Shown here in pieces: positions 1 through 11,459 of a stretch of 64,000 bases of DNA. Origin of the DNA: Myrmaecium sp. VS I D KN 1. Taxonomy: Eukaryota > Ascomycota > Dothideomycetes > Valsariales > Valsariaceae. The stretch's first letter is position 1. Each line of letters starts with the position of its first letter. Made by a program: the position numbers and the translations under genes. The DNA is taken from contig JADQAV010000028.1 of the NCBI GenBank assembly GCA_019775845.1, positions 930,001 through 994,000 of the forward strand, read 5' to 3'. The notes under the pieces were generated by a model that had not been told where the DNA came from, searched no databases, and was given only the letters and a program-made list of their open reading frames with translations.

Positions 1-392
1 CGATGTTCAGGGCACCTCGGCTCCGAAAAATAGCGCCAGGGTTCAAAAGCCGAACCGATGCTCGGAATTGTGAGACTACTCCTATCTTTGGGAACGAGGA
101 TGCTTTTCTAGATGGATGTGGCCTTCTACTTGTTCTTCATACCTTTGAAAGCATCGTACAGGATAGATATGTTCCTCTTTATTGCCTCCGGATAAATGAG
201 GGCTCGATCTTGGGTATCCTTTTTCTCCCGCTATATAAGATCGCATTGCACCTGAGGAGCATCAGGCTGGCTTCAGAGTTCGAGCGCCGTTCCCATGTGG
301 TCCAGATGTGAACCTGCACCCTCAGCCCGACACCTTCTCAGGAGCACCTATAACGGCGCCATCCCACCATTCCTCCCACGAAACGTACAGAT
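1..392. other. Intergenic, no gene supported
   Basis: This is the 3' flank of the membrane-protein gene that follows on the minus strand. A 102-codon open frame on the plus strand has no recognisable domain and no splice or family support, so I do not call it a gene. A gene could enter from beyond the left edge, but nothing in these bases shows it. Confidence 0.5.
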
Positions 393-1635
393 TTAGGTAT
401 CATAACCCCACCCATCGCCTCGGCCACTGACGATACCTTGCACTTCCCTCGCCGTTTGGAGACCCGTCCTGAGAAAACCAATCGCAGAATCGACGTGCTC
501 ATTCCCGGAAGTGAAAGGCCGGTCCGCCGGCGACTCCGTGATCTCTCGAAGTATGCGGTCATCCGCTTCGCCTTGGTACCGCTCCGTGACCAGTCGCCGG
601 ATGACGTGGCCATACTCCTCCATCCACTGCTCTTCCGACAGCTGGGCGTACACCTTATACCCGGAGTCGGGGTCGGTGAGGCTGAACGGCCATCTAACGA
701 CGGCCACATGGTAGCGGCGTGTCGCGAAGTAGAGATAGGGCCAGGTGAAGATCCAGAGGAAGGTGAGGTAGAAGATCCAGCGGATCCAGTTCGTCAGTCG
801 CCATCGGTTGAGACGGCCGCTGTTGTAGATGTCGACGGCGCGCTCGTCCACCGGGAAGGTGATCTCGACATGGCCTCGGTAGTTGGCGCTGCGGATGATG
901 CCTTCGAGCCGCGAACGCAGCAGATCCGTGTCCATGCCGGCCACGGCGCGAGTGAGACGAAAGCTACATGGTCTATTAGCCTTCCGCAATTACGAAGTGA
1001 TATGCCATGGGGTGCCCATACACTTTCAGCTTCGAGTGCGAAGCACAGTAGCGATGGCACCACTCCGTCAAGCTCGGTGCTGCGGAAGCAGCCTCAGGAT
1101 CGTCGGCGTTGCTGGTGGACGCTTTTGTCTTCCTGAATCCCCCTCGGTACGTGCTTCGCCAATTTTCCACGGCGTTAAGTTTGGCCCACTGGTAGTTTCC
1201 CAACACACGGGGGCAGATGTAGTGTTGTATGTCGATGAGAATGTTGAAGTCTGTCACGCGCCTCTTTTCGGTCTTTTCCCCTTTCTTGACCGTCTCTCTA
1301 TGTGACCCATGGATAGATATCTTGGGGTGCGGGGCGAACTTGGCCAGTCTCCGAATCTGTTCCTCGAGATAGACGGGATCGGTGTCGCAACGTGCGTCCA
1401 TCATGTTTTCGACGCCGTTGACGACGCTGATAGGTTCTCCGAGAGCTCTTGCGAGATCTCCTTGCTTATCTTCAACGGAGGGCAGCATGATGTTTCCGGA
1501 CAACGTTACTGAGGGGCCTGGGCCGTCATCTTGGTAGGCCGGAGGGGCCTCAGAGGCCTCCCCGTCATGCTGGGTGTGCAGCGACACGGCATCGTCCATG
1601 CCGGAGTCATCGCGGAAGACAGAAGGTTTGCCCAT
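393..1635 (-). CDS. Conserved fungal membrane protein of unknown function, 394 aa
   Basis: Two exons, 1635-1022 and 963-393, are joined by a 58-nt intron (964-1021) with a GTATGG donor, a GCTAAT branch site and a TAG acceptor. Splicing gives HSKLKVFRLTRAVAGMD across the junction and an exact 394-codon frame. The N-terminal third is acidic and disordered. The middle has a region around KISIHGSHRET and TDFNILIDI. After the intron comes RSANYRGHVEITFPV, then an aromatic hydrophobic stretch (WIRWIFYLTFLWIFTWPYLYF) that should span the membrane once or as a hairpin. I recognise the layout (acidic head, strand-rich core, WCHRYCASH block, aromatic membrane segment) from unnamed proteins widespread in filamentous ascomycetes. 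No function is known to me. The absence of a signal peptide suggests an integral protein with a cytosolic N terminus. Confidence 0.82.
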
Positions 1636-2575
1636 TGTGGTCCGGAGAACAGTGTGGCAGTTAGTTATGAGAGGTGAAGAGGAGGAGAGATGAAGAAGAC
1701 AGGCACAGCAGCCAGACGAGCCTTTATAAGGGGGCGGACGTTTGAAGCGACGAGCGGCTAGAGGGAGTAGCCGGAAAGGCTGAAGAGGCCGAGGGCTTGT
1801 CTCGAAACAGCCATGGGCGACAGTTGCTGCCTAGATCCCTCCGGATGAAATCCTTCCTTAAGCGAGCGCGAGCGGATCCGCTTAGGCTGTGTCTGAGCTG
1901 TCCATTGTCGGTAATTGCGACTCCGCTGATTTGCCCCATGCGAGTCATGACCGGATGAGAATCCAGAGAGGAGAGCCACGGGAGGAGGTTGGTTTGCGAG
2001 TCCGCACATACTTGCGAGACCACCAACCGTGTGAGGTGGGGAAATTGGCAGGAAAGTGCCCGGAATTTCTGCGATGGAGTGGTACAGTATCGATACGAAC
2101 AGTGGCTGCGCGGTCGCCCACGCGATGGATGGCCAGGGCGGTAAATCGCTGGTTGCTGGATATATAGGTATTCGACAGTGAGAGATAGATAGATATATAT
2201 ATATAGTAATGTACCTACTAGATCACAAAGGGACCTTAAGGTTGTCGACTGGCCTGCCTGCCGTGCCTGCCAACGGTCAATCAGCGAGGCCAAGCTTTCG
2301 GCTCGATCGGCCGCTAAAAGTGCTTTAAAGCCCGCTAGCCGAGCTTCATCGAACCGCGTCCCTAGTGCAGCTGGTCCGGAAAAAGTTCTGGAGAAACTGA
2401 CGAGACGGGAGGGTCTTAACTTGACCAACACCACTTCTCCAGTTCCACTATCAATCTGGCTGCACCATCCTCAGCTCGCTCCATATGCGCTCTCAATAGA
2501 GCCATCACTCCCCGTCTCTTCCGCTTCGGCCCATGCGCAATCGCTGCCCGGACTTTCTGCCGCACCCGCAATCCG
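1636..2575. other. Shared upstream region of two divergent genes
   Basis: This 940-nt spacer separates the membrane-protein gene (-) from TRM1 (+). It holds a short GATA/TA microsatellite near 2185-2206 followed by a GTACCTACTAG motif, one of many similar motifs in the window. The open frames here show no family resemblance. It most likely contains both promoters. Confidence 0.5.
1723..1728 (-). promoter_or_regulatory. Candidate TATA box of the membrane-protein gene
   Basis: Read on the minus strand this is TTATAAAGG, with TATAAA 88 nt upstream of the ATG at 1635. Position and sequence suit a TATA element with a short leader. A chance match is possible. Confidence 0.4.
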
Positions 2576-4854
2576 ATGACCTCGCATCCCAACAGCCCTC
2601 CGCCAGACTCCGCGGGGGCGCCAATCTCCACGCCTCCGAAGGCGGGGCAGCACATCAAGCATGACGGCAAGGACTACACGACCATAAAGGAAGGCCTCGC
2701 GCACATCCTCGTCCCCTTCGGACTGCCGACCGAGACGGACCCACAGAAAGTCACCGCGGGCGAGGCCGACCGCCAGAAGGTGTTCTACAACCCCATTCAG
2801 CAGTTCAATCGCGATCTCAGTGTGCTGGCGATCAGGGCGTTCGGCGAGGATTTGATTGCACGGAAGCAGTCCAAGGCGGAAAAGTCCAAGGGAAGGAAGC
2901 AGAGCAGGAATGCGAAGAGAAAAGCTGGCGAGGTAGTCGGACCCGGGCCGGTTGAAGGCGAAGCTGACGCGAAGAGGACGAAGACCGAGGAGGCATCCGG
3001 TACGGACGAGAAAGCGAAAGATGACGCGCCGTCACAAGCACCTACAACCTCCAGCAATGGCGATAACACCGCGGCCAAAGCCGAAACTGAACCGGTTGGC
3101 GGAGCAGCAGAGGGTACGGACAAGGCGGCTGAAGAACCGCAGCAGCCATCCACCAGAAAAATTCGATTCCGAATACTCGATGCACTGTCAGCCACTGGAC
3201 TTCGTGCGCTGCGTTACTCTCAGGAGCTCCCGTTCGTGACCGCTGTGACGGCGAATGATATGTCACAGGAGGCGGTTCGGTCCATCCAGCTGAACCTGCA
3301 GCACAACCAGGTGGAGAAGATAGTCCAGGCGAACACTGGAAACGCCATTGCTTACATGTATTCGGCGGCGTTCGGGCCGGACAACAAGTACGACGTGATC
3401 GATTTGGACCCCTACGGCACGGCCGCTCCCTTTTTGGATTCTGCTATACAGGCCCTCGCCAACGGCGGGCTGTTGTGCGTGACGTGCACCGATGCGGGGG
3501 TGTTCAATTCGGTCGGCTACCTGGAGAAGACGTACTCGCAGTACGGCGGCTTGCCGGTGAAAGGGCCGCACGCGCACGAGGCCGGCTTACGACTGATCCT
3601 GCATTCCATCGCGACGACGGCGGCGCGGTACGGGATCGCGATCGAGCCGCTCCTGTCGCTCTCCATCGACTTCTACGCGCGGGTCTGGGTGCGCGTGAAG
3701 TACTCGCCGGCGGACGTCAAGTTCCTGGCGGGCAAGACGATGCAGGTGTACAACTGCGACAGCGGGTGCGGGGCGTGGGCGACGCAGTACCTGGCGCGGA
3801 ACATCCCGCAGAAGAGCAAAAATGGGCAGCCTTACTACAAACACTCGCTCGCGCAGGCGCCCTCCACCTCCGCGCTCTGCGAGCATTGCGGGAAGAAGAC
3901 TCATGTAAGTTGGACTCCTAATTCACCGTAGATGATGGTTTTGTAGGGATCAAATATTGACAATATCTGCCGATGCAGTTGGCGGGTCCCATGTATGGCG
4001 GGCCGATGCACAACCCCGCCTTCATCAAGCAGATCCTCTCCTACCTTCCTAGTCTGGACAAAAACACCTACGGCACTCTCGAGCGAATTGAGGGCATGCT
4101 ATACACTGCGCTCGACGAGACACTGCAGACGGGGGAGACAACGACAATAACACCGACAACGACGAAGGATCACGAATCGAACACCGCGCCCACCGCCACG
4201 GCGCCAATCCCGACCCTGGACCCGGCCGCGACGGACCCGCAGCCGTTCTACTTCACGGCGAGCAACGTGAGCCGGGTGCTGCGGTGCCAGGCGCCGTCGG
4301 ACCGGGAGCTCCGGGGCGCGCTCCGGCACGCGGGCTACCGGGCCACGCGCAGCCACTGCAAGCCCGGCACCATCAAGACGGACGCGCCCTGGGCGGTCGT
4401 CTGGGCCATCATGCGCGAGTGGATCCGGCAGCGCGCGTCCATCCGCGAGGGCGCGGTCACGGCGGAGAAGCCTGGGTGGCTCATCTTGCAGGGGATGCGG
4501 GATGATGGGGCGACGGCGTCGACGGTTGGGCGCGAGGAGAAGGATGGGAAGGATGGGAAGACGGGTGGGGTGGGGGGTGCGGCCGAGGGAAGAGGGGAGG
4601 ATGCGGGAGAAGATGTGGCTGCGGCTACGGCGCCCACGGCAGCGGAGACGGGGGAGAAGAAGCAAGCAGAGGAGGAGAAAAAGGAGGAAGAGGTGCGGTT
4701 CGTCGAGGCTGGCGGGAAGAGGTTCCAGGTGGTGTTCGACGAGAAGCTGGGGAAGGACGAATCGGAAGCGGCGGCGAAGGGACGGGGGAAGCGGCTGGTG
4801 CGGTATCAGGAGAATCCCCGGGCGAACTGGGGACCGATGAATCGGGCGAAGTGA
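2576..4854 (+). CDS. TRM1: tRNA (guanine26-N2)-dimethyltransferase
   Basis: Two exons, 2576-3904 and 3979-4854, flank a 74-nt intron (GTAAGT donor, CAG acceptor) and give 734 aa. Trm1 uses S-adenosylmethionine to dimethylate G26 of tRNAs in nucleus and mitochondria. Family signatures are in order: FYNPIQQFNRDLS near residue 69, the SAM-fold motif LDALSATGLRALRY near 200, DLDPYGTAAPFLD near 275, TCTDAGVFN, LLSLSIDFYARV, cysteine pairs of the zinc-binding segment (CDSGCG, CEHCGKK) just before the intron, AGPMYGGPMHNPAFI just after it, and the terminal RYQENPRANWGP. A lysine- and glutamate-rich insert of roughly 90 residues (about 100-195) separates the first motif from the SAM fold, as in other fungal Trm1. 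A second low-complexity acidic insert lies before the C-terminal motif. The start is the first ATG of the frame. Confidence 0.97.
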
Positions 4855-6033
4855 GCGAGGAGGTATCTATCTACAGGTATCTTGGAGAGAGAGGAGGGTG
4901 ATGAATTGTAGCCTCTTTTGATGTTTGATGTAAAAATGCTGAATGAAACTGATGATGATGGTTTCATGTGTCGTTGAAGTTTCCTTCTTCATTTCATACC
5001 TAGTTTGATTCTTTCTCCGTTTCGTAGGAGCCGTGCCGTTTCCCGTAGCTTGCGTACTCTGGGGATACCTAGTTGGAAACTAGTGGTACCTAGCTGGGCT
5101 GACTTTGTTGGTCGACCTGTCAGCCAGTCACTCAGTTGAGTTCCGGATTTGGTACACAGCTACCTAGTAGGTCGCTACCGGTCGATGATCAGTAGTGGTG
5201 GTGTTGGTGGTGGTCAGGGATGAGGGGATCATGCAAGGCTGTAAACGGCTAAGGAGGCGTCATAGATGTCATCACTCACCTTAACCTTACTAACCCTCAT
5301 CCATCACATCCCAGTCCGGCTGTACAACTTTTCCTTCCCCCGCCACTGAATCTACCGACGTATCCGGGTCAGGTACGGCAGGTTAATTGTGACTGCAGGT
5401 GGCTTGCCGCCTTCCCCCCGCAAGCTCTATTGCGACGCGTCCCTACCTCACCTCACCTCACCTCAATCATATGTGAGTGACCTCCGCGGCCTTCCGCTGC
5501 CTGTCTGCCTCGGGTGGGAAGCACGGTATCAACCTCCATACCTCCATACCCACTATTAAGTATAGGTGTCTACCTAGGTGCCTTATTCACTTCAGGCCAG
5601 GGCGGGAGGAGCATCACTGCCGCAAACGACTGGCGGCCGTTGCAGTCTCCCCAAGTCATGAAGTCACTCCCTCCATGCGCTCCACTCCCCTTCCTATCTC
5701 CTCCTCCCCTTCGAGTCGATGTCATCGCACGGTCACCGACATCGCTGCGGCGGGTGTCGTTGGCATTGCCATCGGCACTTCCATCCCAGACCGGCAGTTC
5801 CTCTGCGCTGCTTTCGTCAATGCCACGCCCTGGGTTTGTAGTGAAGGAAGTTCCCATGTTATAAGAAGAATTGCGTCTGCCGCAGCCCCCTCCACTTCCT
5901 CCTTTCCTCTTCTTTTTCTCCTCCTCCCCCCGCTTACTCCCACCTGGCCATCCGTCCCCAACCCCGGTCTTCGTGACAACCCTCCCATTTACATTCACCC
6001 GGCCAGTGTGCTTACAAGCTACCGGATCGGATC
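4855..6033. other. Intergenic, promoter side of the Rds1-like gene
   Basis: About 1.2 kb holds the TRM1 3' end and the promoter of the next gene. Several TACCTA/TAGGTA palindromic motifs occur (around 5065-5100, 5160-5180 and 5560-5582), then a long pyrimidine-rich tract (about 5680-5940) runs up to the ATG, as often seen just upstream of strongly transcribed fungal genes. No coding signal is convincing. Confidence 0.5.
5687..5710 (+). promoter_or_regulatory. Two candidate stress-response elements (CCCCT)
   Basis: CCCCT occurs at 5687-5691 and 5706-5710, about 330 nt upstream of a gene of the Rds1 stress-response family. CCCCT is the core bound by Msn2-type zinc fingers. Both copies sit inside a C/T-rich tract, where chance matches are common. 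Confidence 0.25.
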
Positions 6034-7575
6034 ATGCACTACCCCAAGAAGGCCATCACCGCCGCGGCCTGCTTCGCTGTGTGCGCAGCGGCAGCCCCGG
6101 CGCCCCAGCTGAGCGGATATGACAGTTCCGCCGCGGGCACCGCCACAGATACGGCTGCAGCCACAGCCACCGGAACCGACACCGGGACCAGCACCGCCAC
6201 CGGGACCGGAGGCGGGGCGCTGGCCACCACGTTCGGGCCGGACTCCCAGATCAACGCCATAATCACCACCGCCTCTTCCGCTTATCCCCGCGTGAGTAGC
6301 GACGTGACCGGCACCACCTCCCACGGCCCGTTCTCCGGCACCGCCACCACCACCGGAGCGCTTCAGGCGCCGTCCACCATCTCCTCGACCATTCCCGCCC
6401 TCCCGCCCAACCCGACGGAGACGTACTACAACCCCCAGGGCGTCCTGCTGAATCCGGCCCCGGCACCGTACACCCCCAATGGCGGCGCCGGCACCAATGG
6501 CACCGAGCCTCGCTACATGGTCAACAGCGATTTCGACTTTGAATCCATCGCCCTCGGCCTCTATCAGGAATGGATCGAACTCGATCTCTTCAACAACGGC
6601 CTCGCCACCTTTAGCGAGGAGGACTTCCTTGCGGCCGGGCTGACGGCGGAAGACCGTGCCTACATCGCTTTCATGGCCCAGCAGGAGACCGGCCACGCCA
6701 CGCTCCTGACCAACATGCTCGGTCAGGCCGCGCCGGTACAGTGCACGTACGACTACCCTTTCACGACGGTGCGCGAATTCATCGACTTCAACCAGAAGCT
6801 CACCCGGTGGGGCGAATCGGGCGTCTGGGGCTTCCTCGCCCACCTGGACTCGCGCGAGGTGGCCAACCTGCTCTCGCTCTCGATCGCGACGGAAGCCCGG
6901 CAGCAGATGTCCTTCCGGCAGATGCTCGGCCTGCACCCGATGCCGGTCTGGTTCGAGACGGGGATCCCGCAGTCGTGGCAGTGGACCTACCTGGCGCCCT
7001 ACATCAGCTCCTGCCCGGCCAACCAGACCCGGCTCGGCTGGCAGAACTTTCCCGGCCTCCACGTCGAGAACCAACCCAACCCGAACCGGTTCTCGCCCAA
7101 CGACACGGCCGCCTGGGAGACGGTCGGCAACCGCACCTCCGACCCGAGCCGGTCCGACATCCCGACCGACGAGAGCTGCGTCAACCTGAACGTGACCGGG
7201 TACGGGTGCGGGCCGGCCATCGCCCGGAACCGCTCCGAGCCGCTCTCCTTCCCCGGCCGCCAGGTCAACCTGACCTGGGACGACCCGGGCCAGGCCGTCG
7301 GGCCGAACAACAGCTACGTGACCGCGACCGCCGCCGGCGCCCCCCTCTTCGTCGCCTGGCTCGCTCAGCTCAACCTCACCTACACCCCGCTCACCGTCAC
7401 CGGCCCGAACGCGGGTTACACCTACCAGCCCGCTGCGGAAGTCTTCCAGGGTGACCCCGCCTTCAACGGCACCATGTTCATCGCCCTCACTGACTCCGAC
7501 CTCTTCCTCACCCCGTTCAACATCTCCATGATCAACCCGCACGTCCGCGCTTTGGGCGTGTATCAGTCCGGTTAA
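6034..7575 (+). CDS. Secreted Rds1/LsdA-type ferritin-like protein, 513 aa
   Basis: This single-exon gene belongs to the fungal family that includes Schizosaccharomyces Rds1 (stress response) and Aspergillus LsdA (late sexual development). The N terminus has a signal peptide (short basic start, then an Ala/Cys-rich core ending near APAPQ). A Thr/Ala/Gly-rich linker of about 100 residues follows, probably O-glycosylated. From about residue 160 the ferritin-like helical domain reads VNSDFDFESIALGLYQEWIE, then FMAQQETGHATLL near 212-224, whose Glu and His fit a ferritin-like di-metal site, though metal binding is unproven here. The C-terminal half has many N-x-S/T sites. The biochemical activity of the family is unknown. 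Very high GC at third positions opens a long antisense frame, which I treat as a shadow. Confidence 0.9.
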   Translation: MHYPKKAITAAACFAVCAAAAPAPQLSGYDSSAAGTATDTAAATATGTDTGTSTATGTGGGALATTFGPDSQINAIITTASSAYPRVSSDVTGTTSHGPFSGTATTTGALQAPSTISSTIPALPPNPTETYYNPQGVLLNPAPAPYTPNGGAGTNGTEPRYMVNSDFDFESIALGLYQEWIELDLFNNGLATFSEEDFLAAGLTAEDRAYIAFMAQQETGHATLLTNMLGQAAPVQCTYDYPFTTVREFIDFNQKLTRWGESGVWGFLAHLDSREVANLLSLSIATEARQQMSFRQMLGLHPMPVWFETGIPQSWQWTYLAPYISSCPANQTRLGWQNFPGLHVENQPNPNRFSPNDTAAWETVGNRTSDPSRSDIPTDESCVNLNVTGYGCGPAIARNRSEPLSFPGRQVNLTWDDPGQAVGPNNSYVTATAAGAPLFVAWLAQLNLTYTPLTVTGPNAGYTYQPAAEVFQGDPAFNGTMFIALTDSDLFLTPFNISMINPHVRALGVYQSG

Positions 7576-8596
7576 GAGCAAGGAGTGAAGTGAGGAGAGA
7601 AAGCTCATTCAGCACTTCTTTTTCCCCACACGGCTGCTGATGACTCTGCCGTTTGTGGTTGTTATTGTGTATATATCCCTCGATTTACTAGTTCATGCAC
7701 CTCGAATGTAATCTCTTTTGAACCTCGTTTTTTCCCTCTATCATAATCTTAATAATATCATTTTGTTTTTGGTACGTGGATGGATCAGCTTGTTTTGCGC
7801 CGATCTTTCTCTCCGCTCTGCTATATGAGAAGGTTATGTAACTTCGTGACCGTGACTGTGGTCGTAGCGTACTGCGGATGTGATAGCCGGGAGAAGGGGG
7901 GCAGGCGGGGACTGTGGGAGCTGCTTCTGCTGTCTGTCTTACTTGTTTGCCTGTCCGCCTGTCAAGATAGGATGCGTATATGGTGATAAAACTCGAAAAA
8001 AAAGAATGAAAACGTAAGTAGGACTACCTTACACCAAGAGCCATCGGTTCCCCTTTGTCCCATCTTAAAAAGGAAAAAGATCTAAAAGGCAAAAAACTAT
8101 AAAAAGAAGCATATATGTTTTCTTCTCTTTTCCCCTTCCCTTCGGTGCAATTCGAGATACAGTGGATGAAGGATATAAAAAAAAAGGTTGCTTGCGACTA
8201 AACATGCGGAGCGGTATCATTTCTCCATCTGCCATCCTTTGTCTCTCTCTCTCTCTCTTTCTTCACCTTTCCCCCCTCTCGCAAACGGAACTGCTTCCTC
8301 GTCCACACATGCACACGCCCAACGTCCACCACACCCATACAACCATAAGAGCAACCAGGCAAAGGATAAAAAAAGCGAAGGGGACCAAAGGGAGTATGAA
8401 GTAAACGCTGTTCACGAGAAGGTCCATAACACAAAATGAGAGAAATTCCCCTTTTTCCCCCTTTCCCCCTTCCGCGTGCGTGAGTCACATTGTACCGTGG
8501 TGACTACGAGGTATCTTTTCCTTTTCTCTACGTCCCGTTCCCTTTTCGTCGTTCGGTTCCCCCCGGTCAACCCAAGGCGGCGTGATATCTCCGAGC
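7576..8596. other. Convergent 3' spacer
   Basis: About 1 kb lies between the ends of the Rds1-like gene (+) and BCH1 (-). It is A/T-richer than its flanks, with homopolymer runs and a (CT)n tract near 8241-8260. It should contain both polyadenylation sites. No gene is seen. Confidence 0.5.
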
Positions 8597-11005
8597 CTAA
8601 CCGTCGGTGCCGCTGCTGCGGAAGGCGGCGCAGAGCACGGCGTACTGATGGGTGAGGTCGAGGACGTGCTGGGGGAGGGAGGTGCCTTGGATGATGCTGC
8701 GGATCTTGACCGCGCCTTCTTCCTCGATGAGCCGACGGATAGTGAAGAGGAGATCAGGGGAGAACTGTATATGAGGAAAAAAGGTTGACTGCGTTAGCCT
8801 TATTCGCGCTAATACAGCAGCCTGAACTGAGCGTAGGAAGGCAGACGCTCGCGCTTACCTCGGAATACCACCGATATTGCCAGGTCACCAGCTTGATGAG
8901 CGACGCCAACGTGCCCCTGATGTCCCCTTGCCGCTCGTGCATCTTCAGCACACCCTTCATAGCCTTGGGTGAGAAGCGCATCGCCAGACACTGCTGGTAC
9001 GCCTCGACGGCCTCGTCCAGATGATGGAGACGCTCCGCGAGCCCGCCCAGGATCTCCCACTCCTCCGGGCTCTTCTTGTACTGGAGGCCCTGGCCGCGGT
9101 ACTGTGCCATCTCCGTCCGCCAGATCGTGTACACGCGCAGATCCTCGTACAGCACCATGAACAAGTTGTCCAGCCATCGTTCGCAGAGCCGCTTGTTCTG
9201 AAACTGCGTGTATGCGGAGCCGGACCCGCTCGCCGTGCTGTTGCTGTGCTCGTGCTGAGCCGCTTGCGCGGCAGCCGCTGTCGAGGCGGCCTGTCCGTCC
9301 TCACCGGTGGGATGCACGACCTCAGAGGTGACCGCCATGGGGACTTTCTCTATCGATTCGTGCGCGGGGTCTAGGGACGTGCGCTCGCCATTCTCCGTTG
9401 CGGGAGCACCGTTCGCTTGGGCACCCTCGACCTCCTGCGCTTCACCATGACCATTCTCGTGGGGAGTCGGGGAGCGCAGTGCCGTAGTGCTGGCGCTCCT
9501 GGCACCGCCGGCATGAGGCACAGCTTGCTTCTCATGGCGATACTCCTCCTCCATGACGAAAACCTGACTCCGTATTCGAAGAAGTTGGTCCCATCCGATC
9601 CGCTTGGTAATTTCAGTAAGGAGTGCATAAGCTTTTTGAAAGGTTCCCTTGAAGCCCGCAGCGTGGAGTTTGCGCAGGGTGGGGTGCACCAGCTCCATGT
9701 CTCCGAAGTTGCTGTCGTCAACCTCGTCGCAGATGGTCTCTGGAAGGGCTGGAAGGTGAACACGGGCGGGTTCAGGAATCCTCGGGGCGTCTTTGTCTTG
9801 ATAAGTGAACATTGGGCAAGAGTTCAGTGTCAGAAGAGCCTGGTCCCACTGTTCCAAGCTAATATAAACTTCTGCTAGGCGTGCCCATGTGCCAAACTCG
9901 CTTGGTGCTGATATCACGCTTCTTTTGGCGATCTCAAGAGCCAGATCCGGACGGCCCTTCTTATTACAGAACTCGGCTTGGCAATCTAACAGTGAGTAGT
10001 CCATCGGCAATTCCTGTACTGCCTCATATAACAGCTGGACTGCTTTGACTTCCTCATCGGCGGCAATGTAGACTCGGGCGAGGAGGGAGGATATTTCAGG
10101 GTCTCGTGTACGTAGCTTCTCGAATAAGTTAATCCCCGAGGCGTACCTGCCCGTGGTGTGGATGTAGTTGAGAAGTCCAGTAGTCAAATGATTGGCAACA
10201 AGGTTCGGCACTTGTATCTCTGGATCGGAGCCCAACTGCCAGCCTTGGAAGAATAAGCGTTCCGCCGCCTCCAGGAACCGATGTTCCGACTCGGTACTGG
10301 TGATGGGGTTGAATCTCCTCACTCCGACAATCTTCTTGATTGTCTCTCCGGAGCCGTCATCCGCATACGAGTATGCTCGCAGAACGCTACACAGATAAGT
10401 TTCAAGCCACAGGTCGTCCGATGCGACGCGCTTATCGCCCCGTTCGTCTATGCAGTAGCTTTCCACCGTTCCTGGGATCTGCACCTGTACACGCATATCC
10501 AGCCTCGAAAAAGCATTGTAGCAACAGTAAAGCCCAGAGACGACCTTGTTCAGCTTGTCGGCGGGGTTGTAGGTGAGGGTGTTGATGTACGCGGCTAAAC
10601 TGGCGGAAGATGATGCGTCCACTCCGGTGACATGGTGGTATACGCCAACCGCTTTGGCAGTAGAGGAGTTCTTGGGCTGCTTGATGAGGTGAACGAGGTC
10701 GGGAGGCCCTAGTTCCCGGAGGGCCGAGAGCGTGTCGGTACGGGCATCTACCACGGAGTGGATCTCCTCCTCGTAGATCCTGCGCTCGGAGTTAGCTTAC
10801 GAGTCTCGCGCTGTGAGCGAACGTGTGAATCGGCATTGGCCAAGGGAATTCATTCGAAGGGAGGGAAATTCAGGAAGGAAGACAGCATGGCGTGCAAGTG
10901 GCGCTTGGGCAATTGTAGCATGGATGGGCAGCTCCGTTGACAACAGGCTCGCCGAGCATCCATCGAAGTGCGGACCTACTCAGGAATGGCGGGACCGGTG
11001 ACCAT
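8597..11005 (-). CDS. BCH1: Exomer cargo-adaptor subunit of the ChAPs family (Bch1/Bud7/Chs6-like)
   Basis: ChAPs proteins assemble with Chs5 into exomer at the trans-Golgi network and bind cargo such as chitin synthase for export to the plasma membrane. The match to yeast Bch1 is strong: RELGPPDLVHLIKQ near the N terminus, IPGTVESYCID, a run of TPR-like helices (for example SEFGTWARLAEVYISLEQWDQALLTLNSCPM), LLTEITKRIGWDQLLRIRSQ, RLCERWLDNLFMVLYEDL and WQYRWYSE. I propose three exons. Exon 1 (11005-10980) has an ATG in a strong context (GCGACCATGG) and encodes MVTGPAIPE, followed by a 200-nt intron with a GTAGGT donor, GCTAAC branch and CAG acceptor. Exon 2 is 10779-8859. A 94-nt intron follows, then exon 3 (8764-8597). 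Total 704 aa. The main frame has no ATG before the conserved domain, so an upstream exon is required. A poorly conserved Ala/Gly/Ser/Glu insert lies around residues 410-510. Confidence 0.93.
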
Positions 11006-11459
11006 GGTCGCTGGGAGCGGAAGAGCGCACGCTTCCCTGACCAAGCGGGATGAGAGCTGTCACCGAGGACAGTTGGGTCGTTCCGAGATCTGGAGATACT
11101 GTTTGTGACGGTCGAGACAGCTTGCGCGGGGGTTGAAGGAGTTCCAGGTTGTTACGTTGCCGGACGGGAGAGGTGCCCGGGGACCCGCCAAGACGAGGGT
11201 CGCAATCTGATGGCCGGGGCCATTAACTTCAGGTTCGCGTCGGGTCCGCCTAGGTGGTACGGTACGCGGTTGGCGGGCACGGCGGGTTCCCGAGCGTACA
11301 GCGTCCGCATATGAAAGCTCACCTAGGTCGTCGTCCACACACCTCCATTTCTCTGCTTCAGCACTCCCAACTCCACTCTGCTGACGCGCTTGCGCCTGGC
11401 GCAGATGTTACCGACTGACAGCCATCCCGCAGTGGGCGAATGCTTCTAAGCCCATCAAA
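11006..11459. other. Bidirectional promoter between BCH1 and HIR3
   Basis: This 454-nt spacer separates the two divergent start codons and must carry both promoters. No TATA box or repeat is obvious. Short open frames on both strands have no family support. Confidence 0.55.

Noticed and set aside
3-311. 102-codon frame at the left edge
   Set aside because: No domain, codon pattern or splice support; too close to the edge to judge.
6019-7608. 529-codon open frame antisense to the Rds1-like gene
   Set aside because: It is a shadow of very GC-rich third positions in the true gene; its translation is a low-complexity Gly/Arg/Val/Glu-rich peptide with no family pattern.
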